Assembly: GCA_021847165.1 (NCBI GenBank)
Contig: JAJZUH010000026.1
Coordinates: forward strand, 1-16,874
Length of the DNA stretch: 16,874 nt
Source of the DNA: Pseudomonadota bacterium
GTDB taxonomy: Bacteria; Pseudomonadota; Gammaproteobacteria; Burkholderiales; Gallionellaceae
Reading direction: 5' to 3'
Positions 1 to 10,548 of the stretch are shown piece after piece; the first letter of the stretch is position 1; the number at the start of each line of letters is the position of its first letter. A program made the translations under genes and the position numbers. Below the pieces are notes generated by a model. The model did no database searches. It saw nothing but the letters and a program-made list of their open reading frames with translations, and was not told where the DNA came from.

Positions 1-569
1 TGCCCAACAGCGGCGGCGTGAAACTTTTCTCCATCTCCGGCCACGTGAACAAGCCCGGCAACTTCGAGGTGCCGCTGGGCACGCCGTTCAAGAAGCTGCT
101 GGAGATGGCGGGCGGTGTCCGTCATGGACACAAGCTGAAGGCGGTGATTCCCGGCGGTTCCTCCATGCCGGTGTTGCCTGCCGAGATCATGATGGGCCTC
201 AACATGGATTTCGATTCGATCCAGAAAGCCGGTTCCTATCTGGGGACAGGGGCCATCATCGTGATGGACGAGACGACCTGCATGGTCAAGGCGCTGGAGC
301 GGCTGTCCTATTTCTATTTCGAGGAATCCTGCGGTCAATGCACGCCTTGCCGCGAAGGGACCGGTTGGCTGTATCGCATCATCCATCGTATCGAACATGG
401 CGAGGGCAGGCCTGAAGACCTGGACTTGCTGCTTGACCTGTGCGGCAACATCGCCGGACGCACCATCTGCGCTCTGGGCGATGCGGCGGCGTGGCCGGTG
501 CAGGGCTTCCTCAAGCACTATCGCAAGGAATTCGAATATCACATCGAGCACAAGCGTTGCCTGGTGTGA
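1..569 (+). CDS. nuoF: NADH-quinone oxidoreductase subunit F, 3' part (5' end outside window)
   Basis: This is the C-terminal part of the NADH-binding, FMN-containing subunit of complex I, which takes electrons from NADH on the cytoplasmic side. The reading frame is open from base 3 and runs off the left edge, so the apparent GTG at 18 is an internal Val codon. Visible are the SLBB-like segment (SISGHVNKPGNFEVP) and the N3 [4Fe-4S] motif ESCGQCTPCREG, with Cys codons at 330, 339 and 348. The fourth Cys lies in GRTICALGDAAAWPV. The N-terminal FMN/NADH-binding Rossmann-like part is missing only because of the window edge. The stop is 22 bases before nuoG, so the two genes are co-transcribed. 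Identity is secure. Confidence 0.97.
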   Translation, partial: PNSGGVKLFSISGHVNKPGNFEVPLGTPFKKLLEMAGGVRHGHKLKAVIPGGSSMPVLPAEIMMGLNMDFDSIQKAGSYLGTGAIIVMDETTCMVKALERLSYFYFEESCGQCTPCREGTGWLYRIIHRIEHGEGRPEDLDLLLDLCGNIAGRTICALGDAAAWPVQGFLKHYRKEFEYHIEHKRCLV

Positions 570-591
570 GGCTGAATGGAATAGGTGAGCA

Positions 592-2901
592 ATGATCAAT
601 ATCGAGATTGACGGCAAGCAGATACAGACTCAAAACGGCGCGACCGTGATCGAGGCTGCACATCAGGCGGGTATCACCATCCCGCATTTCTGCTATCACA
701 AGAAGCTTTCCATCGCTGCCAACTGCCGCATGTGCCTGGTGCAGGTCGAAAAGGCGCCCAAGCCGCTGCCGGCCTGCGCCACGCCGGTGGCGGAGGGCAT
801 GAAGGTGTTCACCCATTCCGAGCAGGCGGTGAAAGCGCAACAGGGCGTGATGGAATTCCTGTTGATCAACCACCCGCTGGATTGCCCGATCTGCGACCAG
901 GGTGGCGAGTGCATGCTGCAGGATATTTCAGTCGGCTACGGCGCCGGACATTCGCGCTATCACGAAGAAAAGCGCGTGGTGCTGAGCAAGGACATCGGCC
1001 CGCTGGTGTCGGCGGAAGAGATGAGCCGCTGCATCAACTGCACCCGCTGCGTGCGCTTCGGCCAGGAGATCGCCGGGCAGATGGAGCTGGGGCAGGCATT
1101 CCGCGGCGAACATGCGGAGATCATGTCTTTCGTCTCCGGCACCGTGAATTCCGAGTTGTCCGGCAACATGATCGACCTGTGCCCGGTCGGTGCGCTGACC
1201 AGCAAGCCGTTCCGCTACAAGGCGCGTTCCTGGGAGCTGTCGCGCCGCCGCGCGGTGAGCGCGCACGACAGTCTGGGCTCCAGCCTCGCCGTGCAAACCA
1301 AGAATAACCGCGTACTGCGCGTATTGCCGATCGAGAACGAAGAGATCAACGAGTGCTGGCTATCCGACAAGGACCGCTTCGCCTATGAAGGCCTGAATTC
1401 CGCAGACCGGCTGACCAGGCCGATGATCAAGCAGGACGGCAAATGGCAGGAAGTGGAATGGCAGGTCGCGCTGGAATACGCGGCCAACGGTCTGCGCCAC
1501 ATCGCCAACGGTGCGGGAGCCGAGCAGATCGGCGCACTGGCGACGGCGAACTCCACCCTGGAAGAGCTTTACCTGCTGCAGAAACTGATGCGCGGCATCG
1601 GCAGCGAGAATGTCGATTTCCGTCTGCGCCAGTCCGACTTCAGTGTCGACGGCAAACAGCAGGGTGCCCCCTGGCTGGGCATGTCCATTGCCGATATCGG
1701 CCGGGCAGATCGCTTCCTCGTCGTCGGCAGCTTCCTGCGCAAGGATCACCCGCTGCTGGCAGCACGCATCCGCCAGGCGGCGAAGAAAGGCGCGCAAGTC
1801 AACATCCTCCATTGCACCGATGATGACTTGCTGATGAAGGTGGCGAACAAGGCCATCGTTGCGCCGAATGCGCTGGTGGAGACCCTGGCGCAAGTGTCGA
1901 AGGCGCTGGCAGCAGAAAAACAGGGCACTCAGAACGCCGGCGGAGAAGCGACGGCCATCGCCCGGAGTATCGCCAGCGGCGAACGCGTTGCCGTGCTGCT
2001 CGGCAATTTCGCCCAGCAACATCCGCAAGCTGCGCAGCTGCAGGCGCTGGCACAACAGATCGCCGCCTTGAGCAACGGCAGATTCGGATTCCTCGGCGAG
2101 GCGGCTAACAGCGTCGGCGGTTATCTGGCCCAGGCCACGCCCAGGGCAAAAGGCCTGAATGCTGCCGCCATGCTGGCCAGCCCGCGCAAAGCCTACGTGC
2201 TGCTGAATGTCGAAGCCGAACTGGATTGCGCCGACCCGCAACAGGCCGTCGCTGCGATGCAGGCCGCGGACATGGTGATTGCGCTGAGTGCATACAAGCA
2301 CCAGGCGACGGAATATGCCGATGTGCTGCTGCCCATCGCACCGTTCACCGAGACTTCCGGCACCTTCGTCAGTACGGAAGGGCGGGTGCAAAGCTTCAAG
2401 GGGGCGGTCAAGCCGCTGGGCGAAGCGCGTCCGGCGTGGAAGGTGCTGCGCGTGCTGGGCAACCTGTTGCAGGTGGAAGGCTTCGGCCAGGACACATCGG
2501 AAGCCGTGCGCGACGAGGCGCTGCATGGCGTGGATGTGGCGGCCCGGTTGAACAATGCAATCGGCGGGGTGGAGAGCAGCCCGGCTCAGTCCGGCAGCGG
2601 CCTGCAGCGTGTGAGCGATGTGCCGATCTATGCGACGGATGCCGTGGTGCGCCGTTCCGCGCCGTTGCAGGCGACGGCCGATGCCGCGCCGCCGCAGGCA
2701 TGGCTGCATAGCGAGGAATTGAAGAAACTGGGCGTGCAATCCGGCGCCGTGGTGAGCGTCAGCCAGGGACAGGGCAAGGTACAGCTGGTTGCGGCTGCCG
2801 ACGATGGCTTGCCCAAAGGGGTGGTGCGCGTGGCGGCCGGCCATGCAGCGACTGCGGCGCTGGGCGCCATGTTTGGAACGATTACAGTGGAGCGCGCATG
2901 A
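592..2901 (+). CDS. nuoG: NADH-quinone oxidoreductase subunit G
   Basis: This 769-residue iron-sulfur subunit of the complex I peripheral arm relays electrons from NuoE/F towards NuoI. Ligands visible in order are a [2Fe-2S] N1b site (C34, C45, C48, C62), the N5 site with one His ligand (H94, C98, C101, C107) and the N4 site (C147, C150, C153, C197). A molybdopterin-oxidoreductase-like domain follows, with no sign of cofactor function. Where enteric NuoG has the N7 CxxCxxxC motif, this protein reads AHDSLGS, so cluster N7 is absent, as in mitochondrial-type and many betaproteobacterial subunits. The ATG follows GGTGAG at short spacing. The 3' end overlaps nuoH by ATGA, indicating translational coupling. 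Confidence 0.97.
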   Translation: MINIEIDGKQIQTQNGATVIEAAHQAGITIPHFCYHKKLSIAANCRMCLVQVEKAPKPLPACATPVAEGMKVFTHSEQAVKAQQGVMEFLLINHPLDCPICDQGGECMLQDISVGYGAGHSRYHEEKRVVLSKDIGPLVSAEEMSRCINCTRCVRFGQEIAGQMELGQAFRGEHAEIMSFVSGTVNSELSGNMIDLCPVGALTSKPFRYKARSWELSRRRAVSAHDSLGSSLAVQTKNNRVLRVLPIENEEINECWLSDKDRFAYEGLNSADRLTRPMIKQDGKWQEVEWQVALEYAANGLRHIANGAGAEQIGALATANSTLEELYLLQKLMRGIGSENVDFRLRQSDFSVDGKQQGAPWLGMSIADIGRADRFLVVGSFLRKDHPLLAARIRQAAKKGAQVNILHCTDDDLLMKVANKAIVAPNALVETLAQVSKALAAEKQGTQNAGGEATAIARSIASGERVAVLLGNFAQQHPQAAQLQALAQQIAALSNGRFGFLGEAANSVGGYLAQATPRAKGLNAAAMLASPRKAYVLLNVEAELDCADPQQAVAAMQAADMVIALSAYKHQATEYADVLLPIAPFTETSGTFVSTEGRVQSFKGAVKPLGEARPAWKVLRVLGNLLQVEGFGQDTSEAVRDEALHGVDVAARLNNAIGGVESSPAQSGSGLQRVSDVPIYATDAVVRRSAPLQATADAAPPQAWLHSEELKKLGVQSGAVVSVSQGQGKVQLVAAADDGLPKGVVRVAAGHAATAALGAMFGTITVERA

Positions 2902-3983
2902 TGGAAGCCCAGGCCCTGCATTTAATACAATGGCTTTTGAGCCAGGTTGGACTCTGGGATGCACTGCGCGGATTCATCGAGCCGGTCTGGCCGGTGGCCT
3001 GGATCGTGGTCAAGATACTCGTCATCATCCTGCCCATCATGGGCGCGGTCGCTTATCTGACCCTGGCGGAGCGCAAGGTACTGGGCTTCATGCAGGTGCG
3101 CCCCGGCCCCAACCGCGTAGGCTATTGGGGACTGCTGCAGCCGATCGCGGATGGCGTCAAGCTGCTGTTCAAGGAAATCATCATCCCGACCGGAGCCAAC
3201 AAGTTCCTGTTTGTCGCTGCGCCGGTTCTGGCTCTGGTGCCCGCACTGGCGGCATGGGCTGTGGTGCCGTTCGACGACGGCATGATCCTGGCGAACGTGA
3301 ATGCCGGACTGCTGTATTTGCTGGCCATGACTTCCCTCGGCGTGTACGGCATCATCATCGCGGGCTGGGCATCCAACTCGAAATATGCCTTTCTCGGAGC
3401 TTTGCGTTCCGCCGCGCAGATCGTGTCATATGAGCTGGCCATGGGTTTCGCATTGGTGTGCGTGCTGCTGGCGGCGCAAAGCATGAATCTGGGCGACATC
3501 GTGCGCGGTCAGCACAATGGCTATGGCCTGCTGGGCTGGTATTTCATTCCGCTGTTCCCGATGTTCGTGGTGTATTTCATCGCCGGCGTGGCCGAAACCA
3601 ACCGCGCCCCGTTCGACCTGGCCGAGGGCGAGTCCGAGATCGTGGCAGGCTTCCACGTCGAGTATTCCGGCATGGGTTTCGCGCTGTTCTTCCTGGCCGA
3701 ATACGCCAACATGATTCTGATCTCGGCGTTGACCGCGGTGATGTTCCTGGGCGGCTGGTTGCCCCCGCTGGACATCGCCCCGTTCAACCAGGTGCCGGGA
3801 CTGATCTGGATGCTGGCCAAGATGTCCGCACTGCTGTTCGTATTCCTGTGGTTCCGCGCGACCTTCCCGCGTTATCGCTACGACCAGTTGATGCGTTTGG
3901 GCTGGAAGGTCTTCATTCCGCTCACCCTGGTCTGGGTGGTGGTGGTCGCCGCGTGGATGCAAACGCCCTGGTGGCTTTGGTAA
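2898..3983 (+). CDS. nuoH: NADH-quinone oxidoreductase subunit H
   Basis: This 361-residue multi-spanning inner-membrane subunit (ND1 homologue) joins the peripheral and membrane arms and lines the quinone tunnel. Diagnostic sequences are the [19 protein letters not shown] block (residues 57-75) and the acidic loop [15 protein letters not shown] (233-247). The remainder is hydrophobic helices, and the length is slightly above the usual 320-350. The start overlaps the nuoG stop (ATGATGG); the first ATG is chosen because it gives the ATGA coupling, though the second Met is equally possible. nuoI starts 17 bases downstream. Confidence 0.97.
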   Translation: MMEAQALHLIQWLLSQVGLWDALRGFIEPVWPVAWIVVKILVIILPIMGAVAYLTLAERKVLGFMQVRPGPNRVGYWGLLQPIADGVKLLFKEIIIPTGANKFLFVAAPVLALVPALAAWAVVPFDDGMILANVNAGLLYLLAMTSLGVYGIIIAGWASNSKYAFLGALRSAAQIVSYELAMGFALVCVLLAAQSMNLGDIVRGQHNGYGLLGWYFIPLFPMFVVYFIAGVAETNRAPFDLAEGESEIVAGFHVEYSGMGFALFFLAEYANMILISALTAVMFLGGWLPPLDIAPFNQVPGLIWMLAKMSALLFVFLWFRATFPRYRYDQLMRLGWKVFIPLTLVWVVVVAAWMQTPWWLW

Positions 3984-4000
3984 CTGCCCGAGGATAGAAA

Positions 4001-4489
4001 ATGAAAAACCTCATCGCTTTCTTTAAGAGTTTCCTGCTGCTTGAATTGCTCAAGGGCATGTCGGTGACCGGGCGCTATTTCTTCGCGCGCCACATCACCG
4101 TCGAGTATCCGGATGAAAAGACACCGCAGAGCTTCCGCTTCCGCGGCCTGCATGCGCAACGCCGCTACCCGAACGGGGAGGAACGCTGCATCGGCTGCAA
4201 ACTGTGCGAAGCGGTATGCCCTGCGCTGGCGATCAAGATCGAGGTGGCCGAACGCGAGGATGGTACGCGCCGTACCACGCAGTACGACATCGATCTGACC
4301 AAATGCATCTTCTGCGGATTCTGCGAAGAATCGTGCCCGGTCGATGCCATCGTCGAGACCCGGGTGTTCGAATACCACGGTGAGAAGCGCGGCGACCTCT
4401 ATTACACCAAGCCCATGCTGCTGGCGATGGGGGAGAAATACGAAGAGCAGATCGCTTTGGATCGAGCTGCCGATGCCAAGTATCGGTAA
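4001..4489 (+). CDS. nuoI: NADH-quinone oxidoreductase subunit I (2x[4Fe-4S] ferredoxin-like)
   Basis: This 162-residue subunit carries clusters N6a and N6b, which pass electrons from NuoG to N2 (NuoB) and the quinone site. Two classic 4Fe-4S motifs are present: [12 protein letters not shown] (C63, C66, C69, C73) and [12 protein letters not shown] (C102, C105, C108, C112). An amphipathic N-terminal segment (residues 1-30, [18 protein letters not shown]) fits docking on the membrane arm. The length is typical of the family. The ATG has GAGGATAG upstream as a ribosome binding site. The gene lies 17 bases after nuoH and 13 before nuoJ. Confidence 0.97.
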   Translation: MKNLIAFFKSFLLLELLKGMSVTGRYFFARHITVEYPDEKTPQSFRFRGLHAQRRYPNGEERCIGCKLCEAVCPALAIKIEVAEREDGTRRTTQYDIDLTKCIFCGFCEESCPVDAIVETRVFEYHGEKRGDLYYTKPMLLAMGEKYEEQIALDRAADAKYR

Positions 4490-4502
4490 ATGAGGAAGAC
4501 CA

Positions 4503-5150
4503 ATGAATCTTGAAACGATATTGTTCTATTTTTTCGCCACTGTGACCGTCCTGGCGGCCTTGCGCGTCATCACTGCACGCAATCCCCTGCATGCGGTGCT
4601 GTTCCTGGTGCTGGCCTTCGTCAGCAGTGCGGGCATCTGGCTGCTGCTGGAGGCCGAATTCCTCGCCATTGCCCTGGTGCTGGTGTATGTGGGCGCGGTG
4701 ATGGTGTTGTTCCTGTTTGTGGTGATGATGCTGGACATCAACATCGAGCGCCTGCGTGAAGGCTTCTGGCGCTGGCTGCCCATGGGATTGTTGCTGGCTG
4801 CATTGATCGGGGTGCAGATGGTCTGGGTGCTGGGGGCCAGGGAGATATCCTCGGGCATGGCGCCGGTCAAGCATGCCGCCGACTACAGCAATACCAAGGA
4901 ACTGGGCCGCCTGATCTATACCGATTACGTCTATCCGTTCGAACTGGCGGCTGTGCTGCTGCTGGTGGCGATGGTGGCAGCGATTGCGCTGACCTTGCGC
5001 AAACGCCGCGATGCCAAACGGCAGGATATCGGCAAGCAGCTCAAGGTCAGACGGGAAGACCGCGTGCGCATCGTATCCGTTCCGTCCGCGCGCAAGGCCA
5101 GCCCGGTACAGGATGGCGTCAGCGCACCCAACGGCCATACCGCGGATTAA
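4503..5150 (+). CDS. nuoJ: NADH-quinone oxidoreductase subunit J
   Basis: This 215-residue membrane subunit (ND6 homologue) belongs to the proton-translocating arm. It is hydrophobic with about five helices. The conserved third helix VYVGAVMVLFLFVVMMLD (residues 61-78) contains the Gly-rich stretch that forms the pi-bulge in the family. Residues from about 165 form a strongly basic, non-membrane tail (LRKRRDAKRQ onward), longer than in enteric homologues and probably cytoplasmic; its role is unknown. GAGGAAGA precedes the ATG. The gene sits 13 bases after nuoI and 15 before nuoK. Confidence 0.96.
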   Translation: MNLETILFYFFATVTVLAALRVITARNPLHAVLFLVLAFVSSAGIWLLLEAEFLAIALVLVYVGAVMVLFLFVVMMLDINIERLREGFWRWLPMGLLLAALIGVQMVWVLGAREISSGMAPVKHAADYSNTKELGRLIYTDYVYPFELAAVLLLVAMVAAIALTLRKRRDAKRQDIGKQLKVRREDRVRIVSVPSARKASPVQDGVSAPNGHTAD

Positions 5151-5165
5151 AGCAAAGGGGAGAAC

Positions 5166-5477
5166 ATGTTGAATCTGGGTCTATCGCATTATCTGGTGTT
5201 GAGCGCGGTGCTGTTCGCCATCAGCGTGGTCGGCATCTTCCTGAACCGCAAGAACCTGATCGTGCTGTTGATGGCGATCGAGTTGATGCTGCTGGCGGTC
5301 AATACCAACTTCGTCGCCTTCTCCCATTACCTGCACGACTCGGCAGGGCAGATATTCGTTTTCTTCATTCTAACCGTGGCCGCCGCCGAGGCGGCGATCG
5401 GTCTGGCGATCCTCGTGGTGCTGTTCCGCAATCTGCGCACCATCAATGTGGACGATCTCGGCAGTCTGAAAGGTTGA
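5166..5477 (+). CDS. nuoK: NADH-quinone oxidoreductase subunit K
   Basis: This small (103-residue) membrane subunit (ND4L homologue) has three helices. The two buried glutamates used in proton transfer are present: E39 in the second helix ([13 protein letters not shown]) and E75 in the third ([13 protein letters not shown]), matching E36 and E72 of the E. coli protein. The length is typical. A strong AAAGGGGAG site precedes the ATG. The stop codon (TGA 5475-5477) shares its last base with a possible nuoL start (TGATG), so nuoK and nuoL are tightly coupled. Confidence 0.97.
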   Translation: MLNLGLSHYLVLSAVLFAISVVGIFLNRKNLIVLLMAIELMLLAVNTNFVAFSHYLHDSAGQIFVFFILTVAAAEAAIGLAILVVLFRNLRTINVDDLGSLKG

Positions 5478-5482
5478 TGCGC

Positions 5483-7501
5483 ATGGATATGCAGAGTCTG
5501 TATTTGCTGGTTCCCCTGGCCCCGTTGCTCGGTGCCATCGCTGCAGGATTGTTTGGCAAGGTGCTTGGCCGCACCTGGTCGCACCGGATCACGATCATGC
5601 TGGTGGCCGTTTCCTTCTTCGCCTCGTTGGCGATCTTCCGGGATGTGATGGCCGGACACCTGTTCAATGGCACGGTCTACAAATGGCTGGCTTCCGACGT
5701 CACCAGCTTCGAAGTGGGCTTCCTGATCGACCGCCTGACCGTGATGATGATGCTGGTGGTGACTTTCGTCTCGCTGATGGTGCACATCTACACCATCGGC
5801 TACATGGAAGAGGATCCCGGTTACCAGCGCTTCTTCAGCTACATCTCGCTGTTCACCTTCTCCATGCTGATGCTGGTGATGGCCAACAACTTCATGCAGC
5901 TGTTCTTCGGCTGGGAAGCGGTGGGTCTGGTGTCCTACCTGCTGATCGGCTTCTGGTATACCCGCCCCACGGCGATCTACGCCAACCTGAAGGCGTTCCT
6001 GGTCAACCGTGTCGGTGACTTCGGCTTCCTGCTCGGCATCGGCCTGGTGCTGATGGTGTTCGGCACGCTGGATTACCAGTCGGTGTTCGCCAACGCGCAC
6101 AACTATGTGAATGACATGGCGCCCATCCCGGGCATGTCAGTCGGGCTGCTGACCGCAATCTGCATCCTGCTGTTCATCGGTGCGATGGGCAAGAGCGCGC
6201 AGTTCCCGCTGCATGTGTGGTTGCCCGACTCGATGGAAGGCCCGACCCCTATTTCGGCGCTGATCCATGCGGCGACCATGGTGACCGCCGGCATTTTCAT
6301 GGTGGCGCGCATGTCGCCGCTGTTCGAGCTGTCCGACACGGCGCTGTCCTTCGTCATGGTCATCGGGGCGATCACAGCGCTGTTCATGGGCTTCCTCGGC
6401 ATCATCCAGAACGACATCAAGCGCGTGGTGGCGTACTCCACCTTGTCGCAGCTTGGCTACATGACCGTTGCGCTGGGTGCGTCGGCCTACTCGGTGGCGG
6501 TGTTCCACCTCATGACGCATGCGTTCTTCAAGGCGTTGCTGTTCCTTGCCGCCGGTTCCGTCATCATCGCCATGCACCATGACCAGGACATTCGCAACAT
6601 GGGCGGCCTGCGCAAATACATGCCGATCACCTGGATCACTTCGCTGATCGGCTCGCTGGCGCTGATCGGCACGCCGTTCTTCTCCGGCTTCTACTCGAAG
6701 GACAGCATCATCGAGGCGGTGGAGCACTCGAATCTGGCGGGCTCCGGTTTTGCCTATGTCGCCGTCGTGCTGGGCGTGTTCGTCACCGCCTTCTATTCCT
6801 TCCGCATGTATTTCCTGGTGTTCCACGGCGAAGAGCGCTTTGGCAAGGATCATCACGACCATCAAGGCGATCATGCCGACGAAGAGGCGTCCCATGATCA
6901 TCATCACGGTCTGGCACCCGGACAGAAGCCGCACGAGACTTCCTGGGTGGTGACCCTGCCGCTGGTCCTGCTGGCCATCCCGTCCGTGATCATCGGTTTC
7001 GTCGCCATCGAACCGATGCTGTTCGGCGATTACTTCCTCGATGCGATCCATGTCAGCCACTCGCATCCCGCCATGGAAGAGTTGCGCGAAGAGTTCCACG
7101 GCCCTGTAGCGATGGTGTTGCATGCCTTGACCGACCTGCCGTTCTGGTTAGCTTTGGCGGGGGCGGGGTGTGCCTGGTTCTTCTACATGAAGCGTCCGGA
7201 TATCCCGGCTGCCATCCAGAAGCGGTTCTCGGCAATCTATACGCTGCTCGACCAGAAATATTATTTCGACCGCTTCAACGACTGGTTCTTCGCCGGTGGC
7301 GCACGCGGCACCAGTCGCCTGCTGTGGAAGTTCGGCGACGTGAAGCTGATCGACGGCTTTTTCGTGAACGGTTCGGCCAAAGTGGTCGGCATGTTCTCCG
7401 GCGTGCTGCGCGGTTTCCAGACCGGCTACGTCTATCACTACGCATTTTGGATGATCATCGGCGTGTCCGCATTGCTGACAGTGCGGACATGGTTCGAATA
7501 A
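5483..7501 (+). CDS. nuoL: NADH-quinone oxidoreductase subunit L
   Basis: This 672-residue, antiporter-like distal subunit of the membrane arm (ND5 homologue) carries the long lateral helix at its C-terminus. Key residues are in place: E145 in FFGWEAVGLVSYL, K237 in GAMGKSAQFPLHVWLPD, K350 in HAFFKALLFL and K406-D407 in SGFYSKDS. A His-rich loop (residues 457-484, nine His) lies between late helices. The start is ambiguous. ATG 5477 overlaps the nuoK stop but is only three bases from the AAGG site. ATG 5483 has nine bases of spacing and gives the usual MDMQ..LLVPLAPLLG beginning; ATG 5489 is also possible. I chose 5483. Confidence 0.95.
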   Translation: MDMQSLYLLVPLAPLLGAIAAGLFGKVLGRTWSHRITIMLVAVSFFASLAIFRDVMAGHLFNGTVYKWLASDVTSFEVGFLIDRLTVMMMLVVTFVSLMVHIYTIGYMEEDPGYQRFFSYISLFTFSMLMLVMANNFMQLFFGWEAVGLVSYLLIGFWYTRPTAIYANLKAFLVNRVGDFGFLLGIGLVLMVFGTLDYQSVFANAHNYVNDMAPIPGMSVGLLTAICILLFIGAMGKSAQFPLHVWLPDSMEGPTPISALIHAATMVTAGIFMVARMSPLFELSDTALSFVMVIGAITALFMGFLGIIQNDIKRVVAYSTLSQLGYMTVALGASAYSVAVFHLMTHAFFKALLFLAAGSVIIAMHHDQDIRNMGGLRKYMPITWITSLIGSLALIGTPFFSGFYSKDSIIEAVEHSNLAGSGFAYVAVVLGVFVTAFYSFRMYFLVFHGEERFGKDHHDHQGDHADEEASHDHHHGLAPGQKPHETSWVVTLPLVLLAIPSVIIGFVAIEPMLFGDYFLDAIHVSHSHPAMEELREEFHGPVAMVLHALTDLPFWLALAGAGCAWFFYMKRPDIPAAIQKRFSAIYTLLDQKYYFDRFNDWFFAGGARGTSRLLWKFGDVKLIDGFFVNGSAKVVGMFSGVLRGFQTGYVYHYAFWMIIGVSALLTVRTWFE

Positions 7502-7533
7502 GGCAGTACTAGAGAAGAGCTGAAGGAACAAGC

Positions 7534-9027
7534 ATGATTTTCGGATATCCCCTGTTAAGCGCTGCCATCTGGTTGCCTATCCTCTTCGGCCTGTTGGTGC
7601 TGGCGACCGGCAATGACCGCAACGCAAGAATGGCCCGCATCATCGCGCTGGTCGGTGCCATCCTGGGCTTCCTGGTGACGATCCCGCTGTATACCGGATT
7701 CGATCGCATGACCAGCGACATGCAGTTCGTCGAGATGAAGGACTGGATCGTGCGTTTCAACATCCACTACCACTTGGGAGTGGACGGCATCTCTGTGTTG
7801 TTTGTGCTGCTCAACAGCTTCTTTACGCCGTTGGTGGTGATCGCCGGCTGGCAGGTGATCGAAAAGCGCGTGGCGCAATACATGGCGGCCTTCCTGATCA
7901 TGTCGGGACTGGTGAATGGCGTGTTCGTCGCGCTGGATGCGATGTTGTTCTATGTGTTCTGGGAAGCGATGCTGATCCCCATGTTCATCATCATCGGCGT
8001 ATGGGGTGGTCCGAACCGGGTATATGCCGCGCTCAAGTTCTTCCTCTACACCTTGCTCGGTTCGTTGCTGATGCTGGTGGCCCTGCTTTATCTGTATCAC
8101 AAGTCCGGCGGCAGTTTCGAGATTCTCGATTTCCACCGCATGGCGATGCCGTCGCTGACCGCGCAGATACTGGTTTTCATCGCGTTCTTCATGGCTTTCT
8201 CGGTAAAGGTGCCGATGTTCCCGGTGCATACCTGGTTGCCGGACGCGCACGTCGAAGCGCCCACCGGCGGTTCGGTGGTGCTGGCAGCAATCATGCTGAA
8301 GGTGGGCGCTTACGGTTTCATCCGTTTCTCCATGCCCATCACGCCCGATGCCAGCCATTATCTGGCCCCGGTGATGATCGCGTTGTCGCTGATCGCGGTG
8401 GTGTATATCGGATTGGTCGCGCTGACCCAGGCCGACATGAAGAAGCTGGTGGCGTATTCGTCCATTTCGCACATGGGCTTCGTCACGCTCGGTTTTTTCA
8501 TCTTCAATGCCTACGGCATGGAAGGCGCACTGCTGCAGATGATCTCCCACGGCTTTATCTCCGGCGCGCTGTTCCTGTGCATCGGCGTGCTGTATGACCG
8601 CGTGCACTCGCGCCAGATCGTCGATTACGGCGGTGTGGCCAACAAGATGCCGGTGTTCGCCGCTTTCTTCATGCTGTTCGCCATGGCCAACAGCGGCTTG
8701 CCTGGCACCAGCGGTTTCGTCGGCGAGTTCATGGTGATCATGGGGGCGGTGAAAGCCAATTTCTGGTTTGCCTTCGCGGCGGCCAGCACGCTGATCTTCG
8801 GTGCGGCCTACACGCTGTGGATGTACAAGCGCGTCATTTTCGGCGCGGTTGCCAACGATCATGTCGCCCACCTGCGCGATATCGGCTCGCGCGAAAAGCT
8901 CGTCTTCGTCATTCTGGCCATCACGGTGCTGGGCATGGGGCTGTATCCTTTGCCGTTCGCCGATATCATGCACGCATCGGTCAACGACCTGTTGGTGCAT
9001 CTGGCCACCCCCAAAGTTCTGAATTGA
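7534..9027 (+). CDS. nuoM: NADH-quinone oxidoreductase subunit M
   Basis: This 497-residue antiporter-like proton channel subunit (ND4 homologue) of the complex I membrane arm has about 14 helices. Essential charges are visible: E144 in [14 protein letters not shown]225 in [18 protein letters not shown] and K256 in [12 protein letters not shown]. The proton-antiporter signature around [22 protein letters not shown] is also present. The length is normal. The ATG has AAGGA upstream. The gene lies 32 bases after nuoL and 7 before nuoN. Confidence 0.97.
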   Translation: MIFGYPLLSAAIWLPILFGLLVLATGNDRNARMARIIALVGAILGFLVTIPLYTGFDRMTSDMQFVEMKDWIVRFNIHYHLGVDGISVLFVLLNSFFTPLVVIAGWQVIEKRVAQYMAAFLIMSGLVNGVFVALDAMLFYVFWEAMLIPMFIIIGVWGGPNRVYAALKFFLYTLLGSLLMLVALLYLYHKSGGSFEILDFHRMAMPSLTAQILVFIAFFMAFSVKVPMFPVHTWLPDAHVEAPTGGSVVLAAIMLKVGAYGFIRFSMPITPDASHYLAPVMIALSLIAVVYIGLVALTQADMKKLVAYSSISHMGFVTLGFFIFNAYGMEGALLQMISHGFISGALFLCIGVLYDRVHSRQIVDYGGVANKMPVFAAFFMLFAMANSGLPGTSGFVGEFMVIMGAVKANFWFAFAAASTLIFGAAYTLWMYKRVIFGAVANDHVAHLRDIGSREKLVFVILAITVLGMGLYPLPFADIMHASVNDLLVHLATPKVLN

Positions 9028-9034
9028 GGAAAAC

Positions 9035-10483
9035 ATGAATCTTCTCGCGTCCTTGTCCCCGGCCTATGCAGAGATATTCCTGCTCGTGATGGTGAGTGCG
9101 ATCCTCATCGTGGATCTGTTCATCGTCAATTACACCAAGACGCTGACCTATCTGCTGGTGCAGATCAGCCTGCTGGGATGTTCCCTGATCACGGTGGCGA
9201 CGCATGAAGACGGCATCGTGCACATGTTCCACCATATGTTCGTGGACGACCTGATGTCGGACGTGCTCAAGCTGCTGACCTATCTGTCGGTATCCATGAT
9301 GCTGGTGTATTCGCGCAGCTACCTGATGGCGCGCGGGCTGTTTACCGGCGAGTTTCTTGCGCTGGTGTTGTTCGCCACGCTGGGCATGATGGTGATGATC
9401 TCCGCCAGCAACTTCCTCTCTTTGTATCTGGGCCTGGAATTGCTCGCATTGAGCCTGTATGCACTGGTCGCGTTGCAGCGCGACTCTGCCATCGCCACCG
9501 AGTCGGCGATGAAATACTTCATCCTGGGAGCGATGGCTTCCGGCTTCCTGCTCTACGGCATGTCCATGCTGTACGGTGCGACCGGCTCGCTGGATGTGAA
9601 TAACGTTGCCGACGTCATTCGCCACGGCGCGCCGAACAAGCCGCTGCTGGTGTTCGGCCTGGCGTTCGTCGTGGCGGGGCTGGCGTTCAAGCTGGGGGCG
9701 GTACCGTTCCATATGTGGGTGCCCGACGTCTATCACGGTGCGCCGACTGCAATGACCATGTTCATCGGCTCCGCGCCCAAGCTGGCGGCGTTCGCCTTCG
9801 TCATGCGCATCCTGGTGGAAGCGATGCAGCCGCTGATGATCGATTGGTCAGGCATGCTGATGATCCTGGCAGTGCTCTCGATGGCGGTGGGCAACATTAC
9901 TGCGATCGCGCAGACCAACATCAAGCGCATGTTCGCTTACTCCACCATCGCCCACATGGGCTTCATGCTGGTCGGTATCCTGAGCGGAACCCTCGAAGGC
10001 TACGGTTCAGCCATGTTCTATGCGGTGGTCTACGTGCTGATGAGCCTGGGCGGTTTCGGCATGATCATGCTGTTGTCGCGCGAAGGCTTCGAGGCGGATA
10101 CGCTCAACGACTTCAAGGGGCTTAACCAGCGCAGCCCATGGCTGGCCTTCATGATGCTGTTGCTGATGTTTTCCATGGCTGGCGTACCGCCTACGGTGGG
10201 CTTCTATGCCAAGTTCTCGGTGCTGAACGCGGCAGTCCAGGCGGGCCACCTCCAGCTGGTGGTCATGGCAGTGTTGTTTTCGCTGATCGGCGCTTTCTAC
10301 TACTTGCGCATCGTCAAGCTGATGTATTTCGATGCGCCGGAAAGTCATGAAAAGCTCTACATCCAGCCGGATAGCAGTCTGCTCATATCCATCAACGGCC
10401 TCGCCGTGCTGATATTGGGAATCTTGCCGAACACGCTGATGTCGGTGTGCGCTGTCTCGGTGCAGCAGTCGTTGCTGCACTGA
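9035..10483 (+). CDS. nuoN: NADH-quinone oxidoreductase subunit N
   Basis: This 482-residue antiporter-like membrane subunit (ND2 homologue) is the last nuo gene. Conserved charges include E135 in [13 protein letters not shown]219 in [18 protein letters not shown] and K249 in [10 protein letters not shown]. The segment [21 protein letters not shown] is typical of the family. TTGAGGAAAAC precedes the ATG, 7 bases after nuoM. The 65-base gap to the next gene holds a perfect hairpin, so part of the nuo transcript may end here. Confidence 0.97.
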   Translation: MNLLASLSPAYAEIFLLVMVSAILIVDLFIVNYTKTLTYLLVQISLLGCSLITVATHEDGIVHMFHHMFVDDLMSDVLKLLTYLSVSMMLVYSRSYLMARGLFTGEFLALVLFATLGMMVMISASNFLSLYLGLELLALSLYALVALQRDSAIATESAMKYFILGAMASGFLLYGMSMLYGATGSLDVNNVADVIRHGAPNKPLLVFGLAFVVAGLAFKLGAVPFHMWVPDVYHGAPTAMTMFIGSAPKLAAFAFVMRILVEAMQPLMIDWSGMLMILAVLSMAVGNITAIAQTNIKRMFAYSTIAHMGFMLVGILSGTLEGYGSAMFYAVVYVLMSLGGFGMIMLLSREGFEADTLNDFKGLNQRSPWLAFMMLLLMFSMAGVPPTVGFYAKFSVLNAAVQAGHLQLVVMAVLFSLIGAFYYLRIVKLMYFDAPESHEKLYIQPDSSLLISINGLAVLILGILPNTLMSVCAVSVQQSLLH

Positions 10484-10503
10484 CAGGCTGGCGTCTTGTG
10501 CCG

Positions 10504-10535
10504 GAACACTCCCGCTGCGGCGGGAGTGTTCGTTT
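10504..10535 (+). terminator. Perfect 12-bp GC-rich hairpin after nuoN
   Basis: The arms GAACACTCCCGC (10504-10515) and GCGGGAGTGTTC (10520-10531) pair perfectly around a TGCG tetraloop, followed only by GTTTAG. The stem is strong enough for an intrinsic terminator, but the T-run is short. It may therefore act as an attenuator or mRNA 3'-end protector that sets different levels for nuo and the downstream nudF-like gene. The nudF ribosome binding site begins a few bases after the stem. Confidence 0.6.
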
Positions 10536-10548
10536 AGAGAGGAAGATT

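Noticed and set aside
1360..2964. Long minus-strand open frame (534 codons) opposite nuoG
   Set aside because: It is antisense to an unmistakable nuoG, has an odd His/Arg/Gln-rich composition and no family features. It arises from GC-rich codon bias.
7555..9036. Long minus-strand open frame (493 codons) opposite nuoM
   Set aside because: It is antisense to nuoM, and its extreme His/Gln/Asp richness reflects hydrophobic codons read backwards.
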